A stretch of DNA of 23,270 nucleotides from COE1 sp910588595. GTDB lineage: Bacteria; Bacillota; Clostridia; Lachnospirales; Lachnospiraceae. Location: contig CARDBT010000067.1 of the NCBI GenBank assembly GCA_948957135.1, positions 1 through 23,270 on the forward strand. The letters run 5' to 3'. The number at the start of each line of letters is the position of its first letter. Positions within the stretch are counted from its first letter, which is position 1. Below, in pieces: positions 1-7,223 of this stretch. The notes under the pieces are model-generated. The model was not told the origin of the DNA and made no database searches. It saw nothing but the letters and a program-made list of their open reading frames with translations. The position numbers and the translations under genes are program-made.

Positions 1-2
1 GT

Positions 3-98
3 AACTATGTGGTTTTCAGCCATCATTATGGTACAACGGTGAATAATTCAGGTTATGATCTATTTTTTTCAAAATATTATGCTGTGGGGATGAAATAA
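3..98 (+). CDS. C-terminal end of an unidentified protein, cut by the window edge
   Basis: The third frame is open from the first bases to a TAA at 96-98. It reads about 31 residues ending in SKYYAVGMK, rich in aromatic and small residues. The other two forward frames are closed in this stretch. The start lies outside the window, so neither the family nor the function can be told. It could also be a chance open run, because it is short. After the stop no clear terminator is visible and the next gene begins at 367. Confidence 0.35.
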   Translation, partial: NYVVFSHHYGTTVNNSGYDLFFSKYYAVGMK

Positions 99-366
99 AG
101 ATTTCGTCTTAAGGCGAGGATTTAACCCCATGACACAGACATTAAGAACCAAAACATACATTCGTCGAAATGTAAAAACTCGCACTTGTTCCGCCTCTCC
201 GCAAATGTTACAATCATATCGTATATATGATCATTGCGTAAAATATTCTGAGACTCTTCTTATTTTGATCTGAACTTATTTTAACTTGAACTTATTTTAC
301 TTGAACCTATGTTCTGAAGCATTCTCCTGCCAATAATTCAACACTACCGATTCAGAAAGGATTTCG
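99..366. other. AT-rich gap before the Rpn-family gene
   Basis: This gap of about 270 bases holds no convincing gene. It carries a short tandem repeat at 271-311, where TGAACTTATTTTA occurs at 271 and 287 and a decayed third copy starts at 302 (spacing 16 then 15). A possible promoter for the next gene lies inside the repeat: TTGAAC at 286-291 and TATGTT at 308-313, 16 bases apart. The promoter call is weak. Confidence 0.4.
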
Positions 367-1194
367 ATGAAAAACAAACAAATGAAAACACTTAAAAACG
401 CTGTCGGGAAAATCGACTACACGCTCATGAATGACTGCATGTTCCACTCTGTCATGACCAAAAACGGCAACGTCCTAAAGGGTCTGCTCTGTGCACTGCT
501 CCACCTAAAGCCTGACGAAGTACAGTCCATCACAATCCTGAACCCGATCGAATTGGGAGACGATATCCGCAGCAAGAGTTTTATCCTGGACATTAAGCTC
601 CTGCTCAATGACACGAAGATCATCAATATCGAGCTCCAGGTCAGACCACAGTATTATTGGAATGACCGCTCCCTCATCTACCTCTGCAGACTCTTTGACA
701 ACCTGCAAAAGGGGGAGCCCTACTCCGACGTCATGCCCGCATACCATATCAGCCTCCTTGACTTCACGCCTTTCCCGGAGCATCCTGCATTCTACGCCAC
801 AAACAAGATGATGAACGTCCAAAAACATTACATTTATAATGACAAGTTCACCCTGAATGTGTTAGACTTAAATCAAATCGAACGAGCCACAGACGAGGAC
901 AAACAATGGAAGCTAGACTATTGGGCACGTCTGTTCAAGGCTGAGACATGGGAGGGATTAAAGATGTTAGCGCAACAGGATAATGATTTTCAGGAGACTT
1001 GTGAGACGATCTTCCGCCTCAATCAGGATGAGAAAGTACGCTGCTTGTGCCAGGCGCGCGAGGAAGCTGAGCGCATCGAACGCACGATCAAACATGATTA
1101 CGAGATTTATGAGAAAAGCCTCGCCGAAAAAGATGCCATCATCGCGGAAAAAGATGCGCAGATCGCTATGCTGATGGCTCAGTTAAATCAATGA
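367..1194 (+). CDS. Rpn family recombination-promoting nuclease / putative transposase (PD-(D/E)XK)
   Basis: This 275-residue protein matches the Rpn/PDDEXK transposase-like family, whose characterised E. coli members (RpnA-D) are DNA endonucleases that promote RecA-independent recombination. The opening KIDYTLMNDCMFHSVM is the usual family N-terminus. The nuclease core is visible as D75 in SFILDIKLLL, followed by E89 and Q91 in NIELQV, the D...ExQ variant of the PD-(D/E)XK site. The last 30 residues form a charged coiled coil with a repeated AEKDA unit. The start follows an AGAAAGGA ribosome site. The gene converges on the DUF1835 gene with only 10 bases between stop codons, across a 12-bp palindrome. 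Family members are often domesticated and not truly mobile, and no terminal repeats flank this one. The family is fairly sure; the cellular role is not. Confidence 0.85.
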   Translation: MKNKQMKTLKNAVGKIDYTLMNDCMFHSVMTKNGNVLKGLLCALLHLKPDEVQSITILNPIELGDDIRSKSFILDIKLLLNDTKIINIELQVRPQYYWNDRSLIYLCRLFDNLQKGEPYSDVMPAYHISLLDFTPFPEHPAFYATNKMMNVQKHYIYNDKFTLNVLDLNQIERATDEDKQWKLDYWARLFKAETWEGLKMLAQQDNDFQETCETIFRLNQDEKVRCLCQAREEAERIERTIKHDYEIYEKSLAEKDAIIAEKDAQIAMLMAQLNQ

Positions 1195-1203
1195 TGATCA
1201 TCA
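1192..1203. repeat. 12-bp perfect palindrome between convergent stop codons
   Basis: TGATGATCATCA is its own reverse complement. It begins with the TGA stop of the Rpn gene and ends two bases before the stop of the DUF1835 gene. There is no T-run, so it is not a standard terminator, and it may be coincidental. Confidence 0.4.
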
Positions 1204-1204
1204 C

Positions 1205-2089
1205 CTACGCCTGACATATCGTTCTCGCATAATGATTTTCGGAGTCTTCAACGACCTTGATCTTTCCGGTTTGGATATGATATTCGATCCGCTTTGCATA
1301 CCACCAGTCCCCTACGCCAAGCTGCTCATTCCCAAGGATATCTCCGATCAGCCTTGCTTCTTTTACCGGCTTGGGGGTGATTCTTTTCCAGATCAGGAAA
1401 TCATAAAAGTCTTCCGGCACTCCGGTCACTTTCCCATTGACAACTGCCCGCAAAGGGCTGTTGTCTTGTTGCAGATTATTCCATGTCGTGGCATACATCC
1501 GGATTTCATTCCGCGATAATATCTTTTCACCGTCTAAAAATCCGGCAAATTCTTCTGCTGAAACCTCACCCCAACTATTATAACAAACGATAGAATGATC
1601 AGCCCGAACTCTATATTCGGGCAGTTTTACGACCCGCATCTCATTCTGATATTGTTGAAAGCTGGCACACAAATGATAAAATCCGCACCTTGAATACGGT
1701 GCATCACTGTACCACACCCTGATCGTTTCTCCGTCTACCAGATATGCCCTCAAACGCTCCATCTGCGCGCTGTAGTCACATTGCTGCATCAGCGCCTCGT
1801 CCATTCTCTGATCGTTTCCCTGCTGTTCCTGTGCATACATGGAGCAGATCAGCTGTTTTCGGTATGAACTGCTTACGTCCTCCCTGATATTGCCGATGTC
1901 CAACAAGAAGCCAAGACAGATAACCTCCTGTGCAGTTCCCTCGATCCATCCGCAGTTCTCTCTTTCCGGTGGTCTCTTTTTTCCGACAGTCCATACGGCG
2001 GTGGGACCATCAACTTTGCCTGTGATGACGGTATTTTTCGCGACCTTCATCGCACCCGCTTCGCTCTCTCCAAACAATACTTCTATCAT
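1205..2089 (-). CDS. DUF1835 / DUF3658 domain-containing protein
   Basis: This 294-residue soluble protein has the architecture of the DUF1835-DUF3658 family. The N-terminal part begins MIEVLFGESEAGAMKVA, the typical DUF1835 opening (a hydrophobic strand, then G[ED]S.AG), and the C-terminal half (from about residue 170) corresponds to DUF3658. The family is widespread in Firmicutes and has no established biochemical function. No signal peptide or membrane segment is visible. The ATG at 2089 follows GAAGGGAG at good spacing, so the start is well supported. It is a single-gene unit: the next gene on the same strand upstream (ilvB) is more than 600 bases away across the palindromic cluster, and the downstream neighbour is convergent. 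Confidence 0.8.
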   Translation of the reverse strand: MIEVLFGESEAGAMKVAKNTVITGKVDGPTAVWTVGKKRPPERENCGWIEGTAQEVICLGFLLDIGNIREDVSSSYRKQLICSMYAQEQQGNDQRMDEALMQQCDYSAQMERLRAYLVDGETIRVWYSDAPYSRCGFYHLCASFQQYQNEMRVVKLPEYRVRADHSIVCYNSWGEVSAEEFAGFLDGEKILSRNEIRMYATTWNNLQQDNSPLRAVVNGKVTGVPEDFYDFLIWKRITPKPVKEARLIGDILGNEQLGVGDWWYAKRIEYHIQTGKIKVVEDSENHYARTICQA

Positions 2090-2230
2090 GACGTGTCTCC
2101 CTTCTTCATCCCCTAAACATCCGCCTGTCCCGCTGTTCGCAATCCTTTTTCATCAGCTTACCACAGATACAGCAGTGATTGCAACACTTTCGCCTCTCAA
2201 ACAATATCAAAATAACATCCGTTATTTATG

Positions 2231-2313
2231 CTAGTACAAAGGACTGGTATAGTCCTTATGCTGTCGTCAGTCAACAATGCCACTGCATTGCCTCCTAGTC
2301 CGCCTTGTCCTAG
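2231..2313. repeat. Small palindromic unit (first CTAG-bounded unit)
   Basis: Its ends read CTAGTACAAAGGACT and, on the opposite strand, CTAGGACAAGGCGGACT, so they are related inverted repeats with small gaps. A hairpin AAGGACT/AGTCCTT lies near the left end and CAATGC-CACT-GCATTG (2275-2290) near the right end. The latter resembles the centre of the neighbouring larger palindrome, suggesting a common origin. Confidence 0.45.
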
Positions 2314-2475
2314 TACTCCATCCGGTCAGAAATTAGAATCGTGAACTGCCTGATTCGCACCATTGCGTCGTTAAAATTTCTAGACGATGCCACCGCATCG
2401 CCGTCGAAATTTTGCCTAGCACTGGCACGAATCATGCAGCCCACAAATCTAATTTCTGTCTGGATGGAGCACTAG
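2310..2475. repeat. 166-bp palindromic element (long imperfect hairpin)
   Basis: The whole segment folds on itself about a centre at 2392/2393 (CGATGC-CACC-GCATCG at the tip). Left-arm blocks recur in inverted order in the right arm: CTCCATCC, CAGAAATTAGA, TGATTCG and AAAATTT. About three quarters of positions pair when one or two gaps are allowed. Both ends carry ACTAG/CTAGT. This is typical of a foldback MITE or a cruciform-forming repeat. As RNA it would be a very stable hairpin. Confidence 0.7.
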
Positions 2476-2675
2476 AGCGTGTTTGAAAAATCATTCCTGT
2501 CATCTGTATCACCACTTTGCGTGATATATGCACCGCATTCAGTCAACGTAAGGCACTGTCCTTTATGCCTTTGTCCCCTATGCCTCCTTCATTCGGCAAG
2601 TCATCTGTAAGATGATTAATCTCCCACAAATTGTGACGCACATCTGACAGAAAGCATTTCTCAAACACGCTCTAG
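2472..2675. repeat. 204-bp element with about 37-bp terminal inverted repeats (GAGCGTGTTTGA ends)
   Basis: The two ends are inverted copies, with 30 of 37 positions matching and the outer CTAGAGCGTGTTTGA being perfect. Weaker pairing continues inwards. The interior has no open frame. It shares its CTAG edges with the 166-bp palindrome on its left. It looks like a miniature inverted-repeat element. A 15-base piece of its end also occurs at 20476-20490. Confidence 0.65.
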
Positions 2676-2696
2676 TATAAATAACAATCGCTATTT

Positions 2697-4484
2697 TTAC
2701 CATTTTAATATCATATCATCAAGTGCATTTCCCGGCGGGACGATCGGCATGACATTCGCCTCCCTGTCTATGATAAATTCAATAACAGTGGGCATTTTTG
2801 TGTTCTGCCTCGCGCTCTCCAAAGCCGTTTTTATTTCCTCCGCTTTTGTGACACGGATCCCCTTCGCCCCATAGCTTTCCGCAAGTCTGATAAAATCCGG
2901 CGTATACTCCGGACATTCCTGACTGTTGCAGCCCGCTTCACAGCTTCTGCGGTAACGCATACAGGTACTTGAATAACGCATGTTATAGAACATTTCCTGC
3001 CATTGCCGCACATTTCCCAGATATCCGTTGTTCAGTATGCAGACGATGATCGGCAGCTCATAGACGACCGCCGTTGCCATTTCCTGTATATTCATCTGTA
3101 TGCCGCCGTCACCGGAGATCACGATCACATCCCTGTGCGGATTGCCAAGTTTTGCCCCGATCGCCGCAGGGAGCCCATACCCCATCGTCCCCAGTCCGCC
3201 CGATGTCAGCATCTGCCTGTTCTCATCAAGTGCGAGAAACTGGGTTGCCCACAACTGGTTTTGTCCTACATCCGTGGCGATCACAGCGTTTGTAAAGATG
3301 TCATTTACAGCCTCGATCACCCGCTGCGGCGTCAAGTCGGAATTTCCCTTATCTGCGGGAGATTTGATCGGATATTCTTTTTTCCAGCGGTTGATTTCAT
3401 CGACCCACCCCGAAAACCGGACCGACGCGCGACCGTCTCCACGACCTGGCTTTCGCTCTGCCTTTTCGATCAGGAGACTGACCGCCGCCTTCGCATCCGC
3501 CACGATCGGAACGTCGACCGCGATATTCCGCGATATGCACGCTGGATCGATATCAATGTGGACTATTTTCGCGCTTGCCGCAAATGTCTCTGTTTTTCCC
3601 GTGATGCGGTCATTGAACCGCGTCCCGATCGCAAAGAGAAGATCACAGTTGCTGATTGCCAGATTGGCTGCGAAACTTCCGTGGATCCCCAGATTGCCGA
3701 CATACAGGCTGTGCGCTGTAGGGATTGCCCCCTTTCCCATGATCGTCGTGACCACGGGCACGCCCGTCAGCTCTGCAAGACGTGTCATTCCTGTATTCGC
3801 ATTATTTTCATAATTTGTATGATTTGCATAGGCAATGTTCACGCCGCCGCCGATCAAAAACACCGGCTTCTCTGCGCGGTACAGAAGTTCCATTGCCCTG
3901 TCGATCTGGCTCATATCTATGGAAAGCTGCGGGCTGTAATCCCCGATCGCTGTTTCCTTCGGATATGCGTCACTTCCATAAGCCTTCTGAATGTCTTTGG
4001 GCAGGTCAACCACTGCCACACCTGGCTTGCCTGTTTTCGCAATGATAAACGCCTTTTTGATCGTTTCCGCCAGATCCTCCCTTTTTTGCACCGTCACCGC
4101 ATATTTGCTGATGCTCCGTGTAATCCCGACGATATCGACTTCCTGAAAGGCATCCTTCCCGATCAGCTTTGTGGGCACCTGCCCTGTAAAGCACACCAGC
4201 GGAACACTGTCGTAATTTGCCGTCGCTATTCCGGTCACGAGATTTGTCGCCCCCGGTCCGCTGGTCACAAGACAGACGCCTGTCTTTCCCGTGGAACGCG
4301 CATAACCGTCCGCCGCATGAATCAGCCCCTGCTCATGGCGTGGCAGGATAACATCTATGTCCCTCTCCCCATACAGGGCATCAAAGAGGTCTATCGCCTG
4401 CCCTCCCGGATATGCGAACAGCGTATCAACCTTTTCTTCCTTTAATGCTTTCACAAATAACGCCGCACCTGTGATCTGTCCCAT
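2697..4484 (-). CDS. ilvB: Acetolactate synthase large subunit (AHAS, EC 2.2.1.6)
   Basis: This ThDP-dependent enzyme condenses two pyruvates (or pyruvate and 2-ketobutyrate) in the first common step of branched-chain amino acid synthesis. It has 595 residues from the start used here, the ATG at 4484, which follows AGGGAGG at five bases; a frame 15 codons longer has no ribosome site. Visible features are FAYPGGQAIDLFDAL, the catalytic Glu51 in PRHEQGLIHAADGYAR, the FAD-region TGQVPTKLIGKDAFQE, and the ThDP motif GDGG at 458 with NN at 485-486. The C-terminus VPPGNALDDMILKW is typical of biosynthetic AHAS. A Cys-rich insert lies at about residues 506-526. No small subunit (ilvN) is adjacent. 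A TetR gene lies directly upstream on the same strand, with shared candidate operators, suggesting local control. Confidence 0.93.
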   Translation of the reverse strand: MGQITGAALFVKALKEEKVDTLFAYPGGQAIDLFDALYGERDIDVILPRHEQGLIHAADGYARSTGKTGVCLVTSGPGATNLVTGIATANYDSVPLVCFTGQVPTKLIGKDAFQEVDIVGITRSISKYAVTVQKREDLAETIKKAFIIAKTGKPGVAVVDLPKDIQKAYGSDAYPKETAIGDYSPQLSIDMSQIDRAMELLYRAEKPVFLIGGGVNIAYANHTNYENNANTGMTRLAELTGVPVVTTIMGKGAIPTAHSLYVGNLGIHGSFAANLAISNCDLLFAIGTRFNDRITGKTETFAASAKIVHIDIDPACISRNIAVDVPIVADAKAAVSLLIEKAERKPGRGDGRASVRFSGWVDEINRWKKEYPIKSPADKGNSDLTPQRVIEAVNDIFTNAVIATDVGQNQLWATQFLALDENRQMLTSGGLGTMGYGLPAAIGAKLGNPHRDVIVISGDGGIQMNIQEMATAVVYELPIIVCILNNGYLGNVRQWQEMFYNMRYSSTCMRYRRSCEAGCNSQECPEYTPDFIRLAESYGAKGIRVTKAEEIKTALESARQNTKMPTVIEFIIDREANVMPIVPPGNALDDMILKW

Positions 4485-4489
4485 AACTT

Positions 4490-4496
4490 CCTCCCT
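4490..4496 (-). promoter_or_regulatory. Ribosome binding site that fixes the ilvB start
   Basis: On the minus strand AGGGAGG sits five bases before the ATG at 4484. No comparable site precedes the ATG at 4529, so the shorter protein is preferred. Confidence 0.75.
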
Positions 4497-4502
4497 TTCA
4501 AC

Positions 4503-4514
4503 GCAAGTACTTGC
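4503..4514 (-). promoter_or_regulatory. Perfect palindrome GCAAGTACTTGC before ilvB, candidate TetR operator
   Basis: This 12-bp palindrome lies about 20 bases upstream of the ilvB ATG, in the gap after tetR. Its forward-strand core GCAAGTAC(T)TGCT recurs with one change at 5214-5226, at the tetR promoter. TetR-family regulators bind such palindromes. The role is inferred. Confidence 0.5.
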
Positions 4515-4535
4515 TTGCTTTTTATCCAATTTTTT

Positions 4536-4557
4536 GGCACTGCCGCCCGGCAGCGCC
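4536..4557. other. GC-rich hairpin in the tetR-ilvB gap
   Basis: GGCACTGCC and GGCAGCGCC are inverted copies with one G-U or mismatch position and a four-base loop. It begins five bases after the tetR stop. There is no T-run downstream on the minus strand (A-run instead), so it is not a classical terminator. It may adjust the relative output of tetR and ilvB in a shared transcript. Confidence 0.5.
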
Positions 4558-4562
4558 GCCGA

Positions 4563-5138
4563 TTACAGATCGATCCCTTTTACAAACATCTGCACACTAT
4601 TTCTTATGTACTCGTCCTTCTCCACTTCTGTCAGCTCTTTCCCGAATGACGCGCTCAGGAATGTATAGCCGAATGTCGCCGAGAACACTGTCATTGCAAG
4701 TGCCTTAAAGTCTTTCCGCGGTATCTTTCCCCGCGCGCACATCCGGTTCAGATAATCGGTAAACGCCTCCAGAAACGTCTGGGGGACTTTCATGATGAGC
4801 TGTCTCGTTTCCTCATAGAGCTGGGGCGCCCGCAAACCGATCGACAAATTGACAAAATCCGGCGTCATCCTGTCCATGTACGCCCGCATAAACATCTCCA
4901 GATCTGTTTCGAGTTCCCATGTGATCTTTTCGAAGATCTCCGGCGCGATATCGGCGCGCCAGCCTGTCTGGTTTGCCCCCTGTATGACGATATCCTTCTT
5001 GCTCTCAAACTTGCGGAACAGGGTACACTCGTTCACGCCAGCCGCCTTTGCGATCTCTTTCGTGGTCGTCGCGACATACCCCTTATCCCGCACCAACGCC
5101 ATGGCGGCGTCAATGATCTTTTGGCTCGTCTCGTCCAA
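4563..5138 (-). CDS. TetR/AcrR family transcriptional regulator
   Basis: This 191-residue protein has the standard length of the family. Residues 6-52 hold the TetR DNA-binding domain (IIDAAMALVRDKGYVATTTKEIAKAAGVNECTLFRKF, quoted in parts: IIDAAMALVRDKGY, then TTTKEIAKAAGVNE, then TLFRKFESKKDIV). The rest is a helical ligand and dimer domain that cannot be assigned a ligand. The start is a TTG at 5138, preceded by AGGAGGGAG about ten bases away. It sits upstream of ilvB on the same strand with an 80-base gap, under a near-consensus promoter whose start region contains a palindromic site. Autoregulation and control of ilvB are therefore likely but not shown. Confidence 0.9.
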   Translation of the reverse strand: MDETSQKIIDAAMALVRDKGYVATTTKEIAKAAGVNECTLFRKFESKKDIVIQGANQTGWRADIAPEIFEKITWELETDLEMFMRAYMDRMTPDFVNLSIGLRAPQLYEETRQLIMKVPQTFLEAFTDYLNRMCARGKIPRKDFKALAMTVFSATFGYTFLSASFGKELTEVEKDEYIRNSVQMFVKGIDL

Positions 5139-5212
5139 AACCGGCTCCCTCCTTCTGTGATCAGCCTATACCGCTGTTTTTCAGATGACAGTACTCGCCA
5201 AAAGCAGTGTCA

Positions 5213-5226
5213 TGCAAGTACATGCT
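5213..5226 (-). promoter_or_regulatory. Candidate TetR operator at the tetR promoter
   Basis: TGCAAGTACATGCT is a near-palindrome lying directly between the -10 box and the expected transcription start. It shares GCAAGTAC(W)TGCT with the palindrome before ilvB (12 of 13 bases). Further AGTACT sites at 5190 and 5280 have the same core. Confidence 0.55.
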
Positions 5227-5229
5227 ATC

Positions 5230-5258
5230 ATAATAACAGACCGCGGACAAAATGTCAA
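5230..5258 (-). promoter_or_regulatory. Near-consensus sigma-A promoter for tetR-ilvB
   Basis: On the minus strand, TTGACA (5258-5253) and TATTAT (5235-5230) are separated by exactly 17 bases. Only one base differs from the combined consensus. The transcript would carry a leader of about 85 bases before the TTG start of tetR. Confidence 0.75.
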
Positions 5259-5305
5259 CGACAGAATAACCACACGAACAGTACTCATGGTAACAGTTCA
5301 CCACA

Positions 5306-5331
5306 GGACTTCGCACTACGCTGCGAGGTCC
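5306..5331. other. Ten-base-pair hairpin downstream of the ATPase gene
   Basis: GGACTTCGCA and TGCGAGGTCC flank a six-base loop with one wobble or mismatch pair. It lies about 45 bases after the stop of the ATPase gene (minus strand) and could stabilise or end its transcript. No T-run follows on either strand, so it is not called a terminator. Confidence 0.4.
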
Positions 5332-5373
5332 GTGAGAAAGCATAGTGGTTGGGATGCATCAAGCCTATTTCCG

Positions 5374-6942
5374 TCACTCGATCCGGTATCGCTCGATCCG
5401 ACAAGTATGCATCCTGCTGCCCTTGTCATAGTTTATTCCGACCAGAAGGATCTCCCCGCCGTACGCCTCGACCGCCTTCGGATAATGCTTCTTTTTGATC
5501 TGCCCGATCGCGCCTTCCGCAGTCTGATTCCATTTCAGCTCTATCACGAGCACAGGAAAATCCGAATCCCTCCTGGGAAGGTATACAATGTCTGCATACC
5601 CTTCCCCAGCCGGCAGCTCTTCCCACTGCAGATAGTAGTCCTTGTAGGTATAATATGCAAGCTTGATCACACTGCGGAGGCTGTCTTCTTTATTATAATG
5701 CAGGGGTGTGGTCTCCTCAGAATGAATCCTCTGAATCTGCTCGGAGACCGCTTCCTCCCTCAAATGGATCGTGTCCTGGATCAGCCGGTCACTCTCCACA
5801 ACGCGCCTGATCGTTTCCGCATGATCTGTCTCCCTGACGGATTTCGAAAACTCCAGCCGGATCTCTTCGTTGGGGATGCGCACGGTCTTCGCACACTCGT
5901 CATAGGCGAGATATCCCAGGTGAACCAGAAGTGTCAGCACATCATCTCTTCCCTTAAATGTCACCAGATCGTTCGCAAATCCATTCGTGTTTACCCGTAC
6001 TTCCATACCGCCGATCAGCTCAGCGATCACCCTCGTCAATCCTGCATATCCCATACTGATATAACCCATCAGACTCTCCGCAGCCGATGTTTCCGTCCAG
6101 TATGAATCAAACGTCCCATTGTCGACAGCCTGCATCACAGAGTTGGGATTGTACACAGAGCCCACATCGCGAAAAGAATACCCGTCATACCACTGTTTCA
6201 TCGCCAGAAAATCAGTATTCCCTCTCTCGCAGAGCCACCGCACCTCCTCCTCCGTGAATCCCACATACTCCCCGAATTTCCGGGGCGTGACCATCGTATA
6301 TTCCCTGAAATCAGATATGGCTGACTGACGCCCGTCTTTCTTTACAGGAAGGATCCCTGTCATGTAGGCTGCCGCGAAAATTTTGGCTGTGGTCTGACTG
6401 CTCTTGAACAATGTGCGGAGAAATTCCAGATACTCTTGTTGAACCGACGGGTTCTCGCGGATCGGCGCATCCCACTCGTCAATGATCATAATGAATTTCG
6501 TTCCGGTCAGCTCGACTGCACGGATCATTGTCGCCGGCAGTTCGTTGCTCACCGCAAGTTCCGGGCAGGACGCCATCAGTTCCTCCGTGATCTTGCCGCT
6601 CAAATATGACGCAAGCGTCCTGTAGCTGTCTGTGAATGTTTTGACATAGGTCATGTCGACATATATCACATTGTACTGGTTGAGATGCTGCTGATAGCTC
6701 TGATCCCTGCTGATGATCTTGTCACGAAACAGATCCGAGGAATCACATGTCCTGTCATAGTACGCGCAAAGCATCTGTGCCGCAAACGACTTGCCAAAGC
6801 GCCTGGGTCTGCTGATACAGGTCAGCCTCCCCGGTGTTTCAACAGAGTTGTTGATCAGCGCGATCAGCCCTGTCTTGTCAATATACAGATCATTCAAGAT
6901 CCCTGCAAATCCGCTGTTCCCAGGATTCAGATAGATTCCCAT
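5374..6942 (-). CDS. AAA-ATPase-like / PD-(D/E)XK nuclease domain protein (DUF1703 type)
   Basis: This 522-residue protein fits the AAA-ATPase_like (PF09820) plus PDDEXK_9 (PF08011) family, common and often multicopy in gut Firmicutes and Bacteroidetes. The opening GNSGFAGILNDLYIDKTGLI is the usual family start. The P-loop is the family variant SRPRRFGKSF (44-53) and Walker B is IMIIDEWDAP (151-160). The C-terminal nuclease-like fold shows D451 and E468-x-K470 in VIELKW. The start at 6942 (MGIYLN) follows AAGGAG ten bases away; an ATG 20 codons earlier has no ribosome site. The gene stands alone: its downstream neighbour tetR has its own promoter. Family function is not established. Roles in DNA processing or conflict systems are suggested by the domains but unproven. 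Confidence 0.88.
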   Translation of the reverse strand: MGIYLNPGNSGFAGILNDLYIDKTGLIALINNSVETPGRLTCISRPRRFGKSFAAQMLCAYYDRTCDSSDLFRDKIISRDQSYQQHLNQYNVIYVDMTYVKTFTDSYRTLASYLSGKITEELMASCPELAVSNELPATMIRAVELTGTKFIMIIDEWDAPIRENPSVQQEYLEFLRTLFKSSQTTAKIFAAAYMTGILPVKKDGRQSAISDFREYTMVTPRKFGEYVGFTEEEVRWLCERGNTDFLAMKQWYDGYSFRDVGSVYNPNSVMQAVDNGTFDSYWTETSAAESLMGYISMGYAGLTRVIAELIGGMEVRVNTNGFANDLVTFKGRDDVLTLLVHLGYLAYDECAKTVRIPNEEIRLEFSKSVRETDHAETIRRVVESDRLIQDTIHLREEAVSEQIQRIHSEETTPLHYNKEDSLRSVIKLAYYTYKDYYLQWEELPAGEGYADIVYLPRRDSDFPVLVIELKWNQTAEGAIGQIKKKHYPKAVEAYGGEILLVGINYDKGSRMHTCRIERYRIE

Positions 6943-7021
6943 AAAATCTCGTCTCCTTTTATCTCTTTTTCTCCGATGGCACTGTTCAAAAATCAGTTCC
7001 ATAGCTCGCTAAGCTCCTGAC

Positions 7022-7042
7022 CTTCGAGCGGCACTCTCGAAG
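7022..7042. repeat. Seven-base-pair hairpin CTTCGAG/CTCGAAG
   Basis: It lies in the divergent gap between the ATPase and GH13 genes, on the ATPase leader side. No T-run adjoins it. Role unknown. Confidence 0.3.
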
Positions 7043-7143
7043 ATAAATCTTGCGCACTATTTAACAGTTATTTTTTCACAGCTCCTAACTGATTATCGCA
7101 TATAGCAAAAAGAATGTCCAGCGCATTGATCCCATTTCAACTT

Positions 7144-7172
7144 TTGACCAATCATCAAATCTGTGCTATACT
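7144..7172 (+). promoter_or_regulatory. Sigma-A type promoter for the GH13 gene
   Basis: TTGACC at 7144-7149 and TATACT at 7167-7172 are separated by 17 bases. The transcript would begin about 45 bases before the ATG at 7224. Confidence 0.7.
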
Positions 7173-7223
7173 AAAAAATGTCAAAAAAGAAAATGAAAAA
7201 ATATGATTAAAGGGGGACATAAA

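Larger units (their letters stand above)
2209..2697. repeat. Cluster of nested palindromic MITE-like elements
   Basis: This gene-free interval between ilvB and the DUF1835 gene is built from inverted repeats. The outermost pair is 2209-2234 against 2672-2697 (20 of 26 positions match, with a shared TTATTTAT and CTAG). Inside lie three adjacent units, each bounded by CTAG: 2231-2313, 2310-2475 and 2472-2675. CTAG, usually a rare tetranucleotide, occurs seven times in about 450 bases. No open frame of note is present. The arrangement suggests successive insertion or duplication of small non-autonomous elements. The right outer arm reaches the ilvB stop codon, so the cluster would form the 3' untranslated part of an ilvB transcript. 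No transposase gene is attached. Confidence 0.7.

Noticed and set aside
130..273. Possible 47-codon gene on the plus strand
   Set aside because: The ribosome site is poor and far from the ATG, and the product is basic and featureless. It is more likely chance.
3003..4445. 480-codon open frame on the plus strand opposite ilvB
   Set aside because: ilvB on the minus strand has complete ThDP-enzyme motifs, while the opposing frame reads as Arg/Cys/His-rich sequence without family motifs or a ribosome site.
4536..4557. Rho-independent terminator after tetR
   Set aside because: The stem is good but an A-run, not a T-run, follows on the transcribed strand, so it is listed only as a hairpin.
5185..6105. 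306-codon plus-strand frame over the tetR promoter and the ATPase gene end
   Set aside because: It overlaps a clear nuclease C-terminus on the other strand and a promoter region, and has no start signal.
367..6942. An anti-phage island formed by the Rpn-type nuclease and the AAA-ATPase/nuclease protein
   Set aside because: The two genes are on opposite strands, separated by ilvB and tetR with their own signals; both families are common scattered genes, so no shared system is supported.
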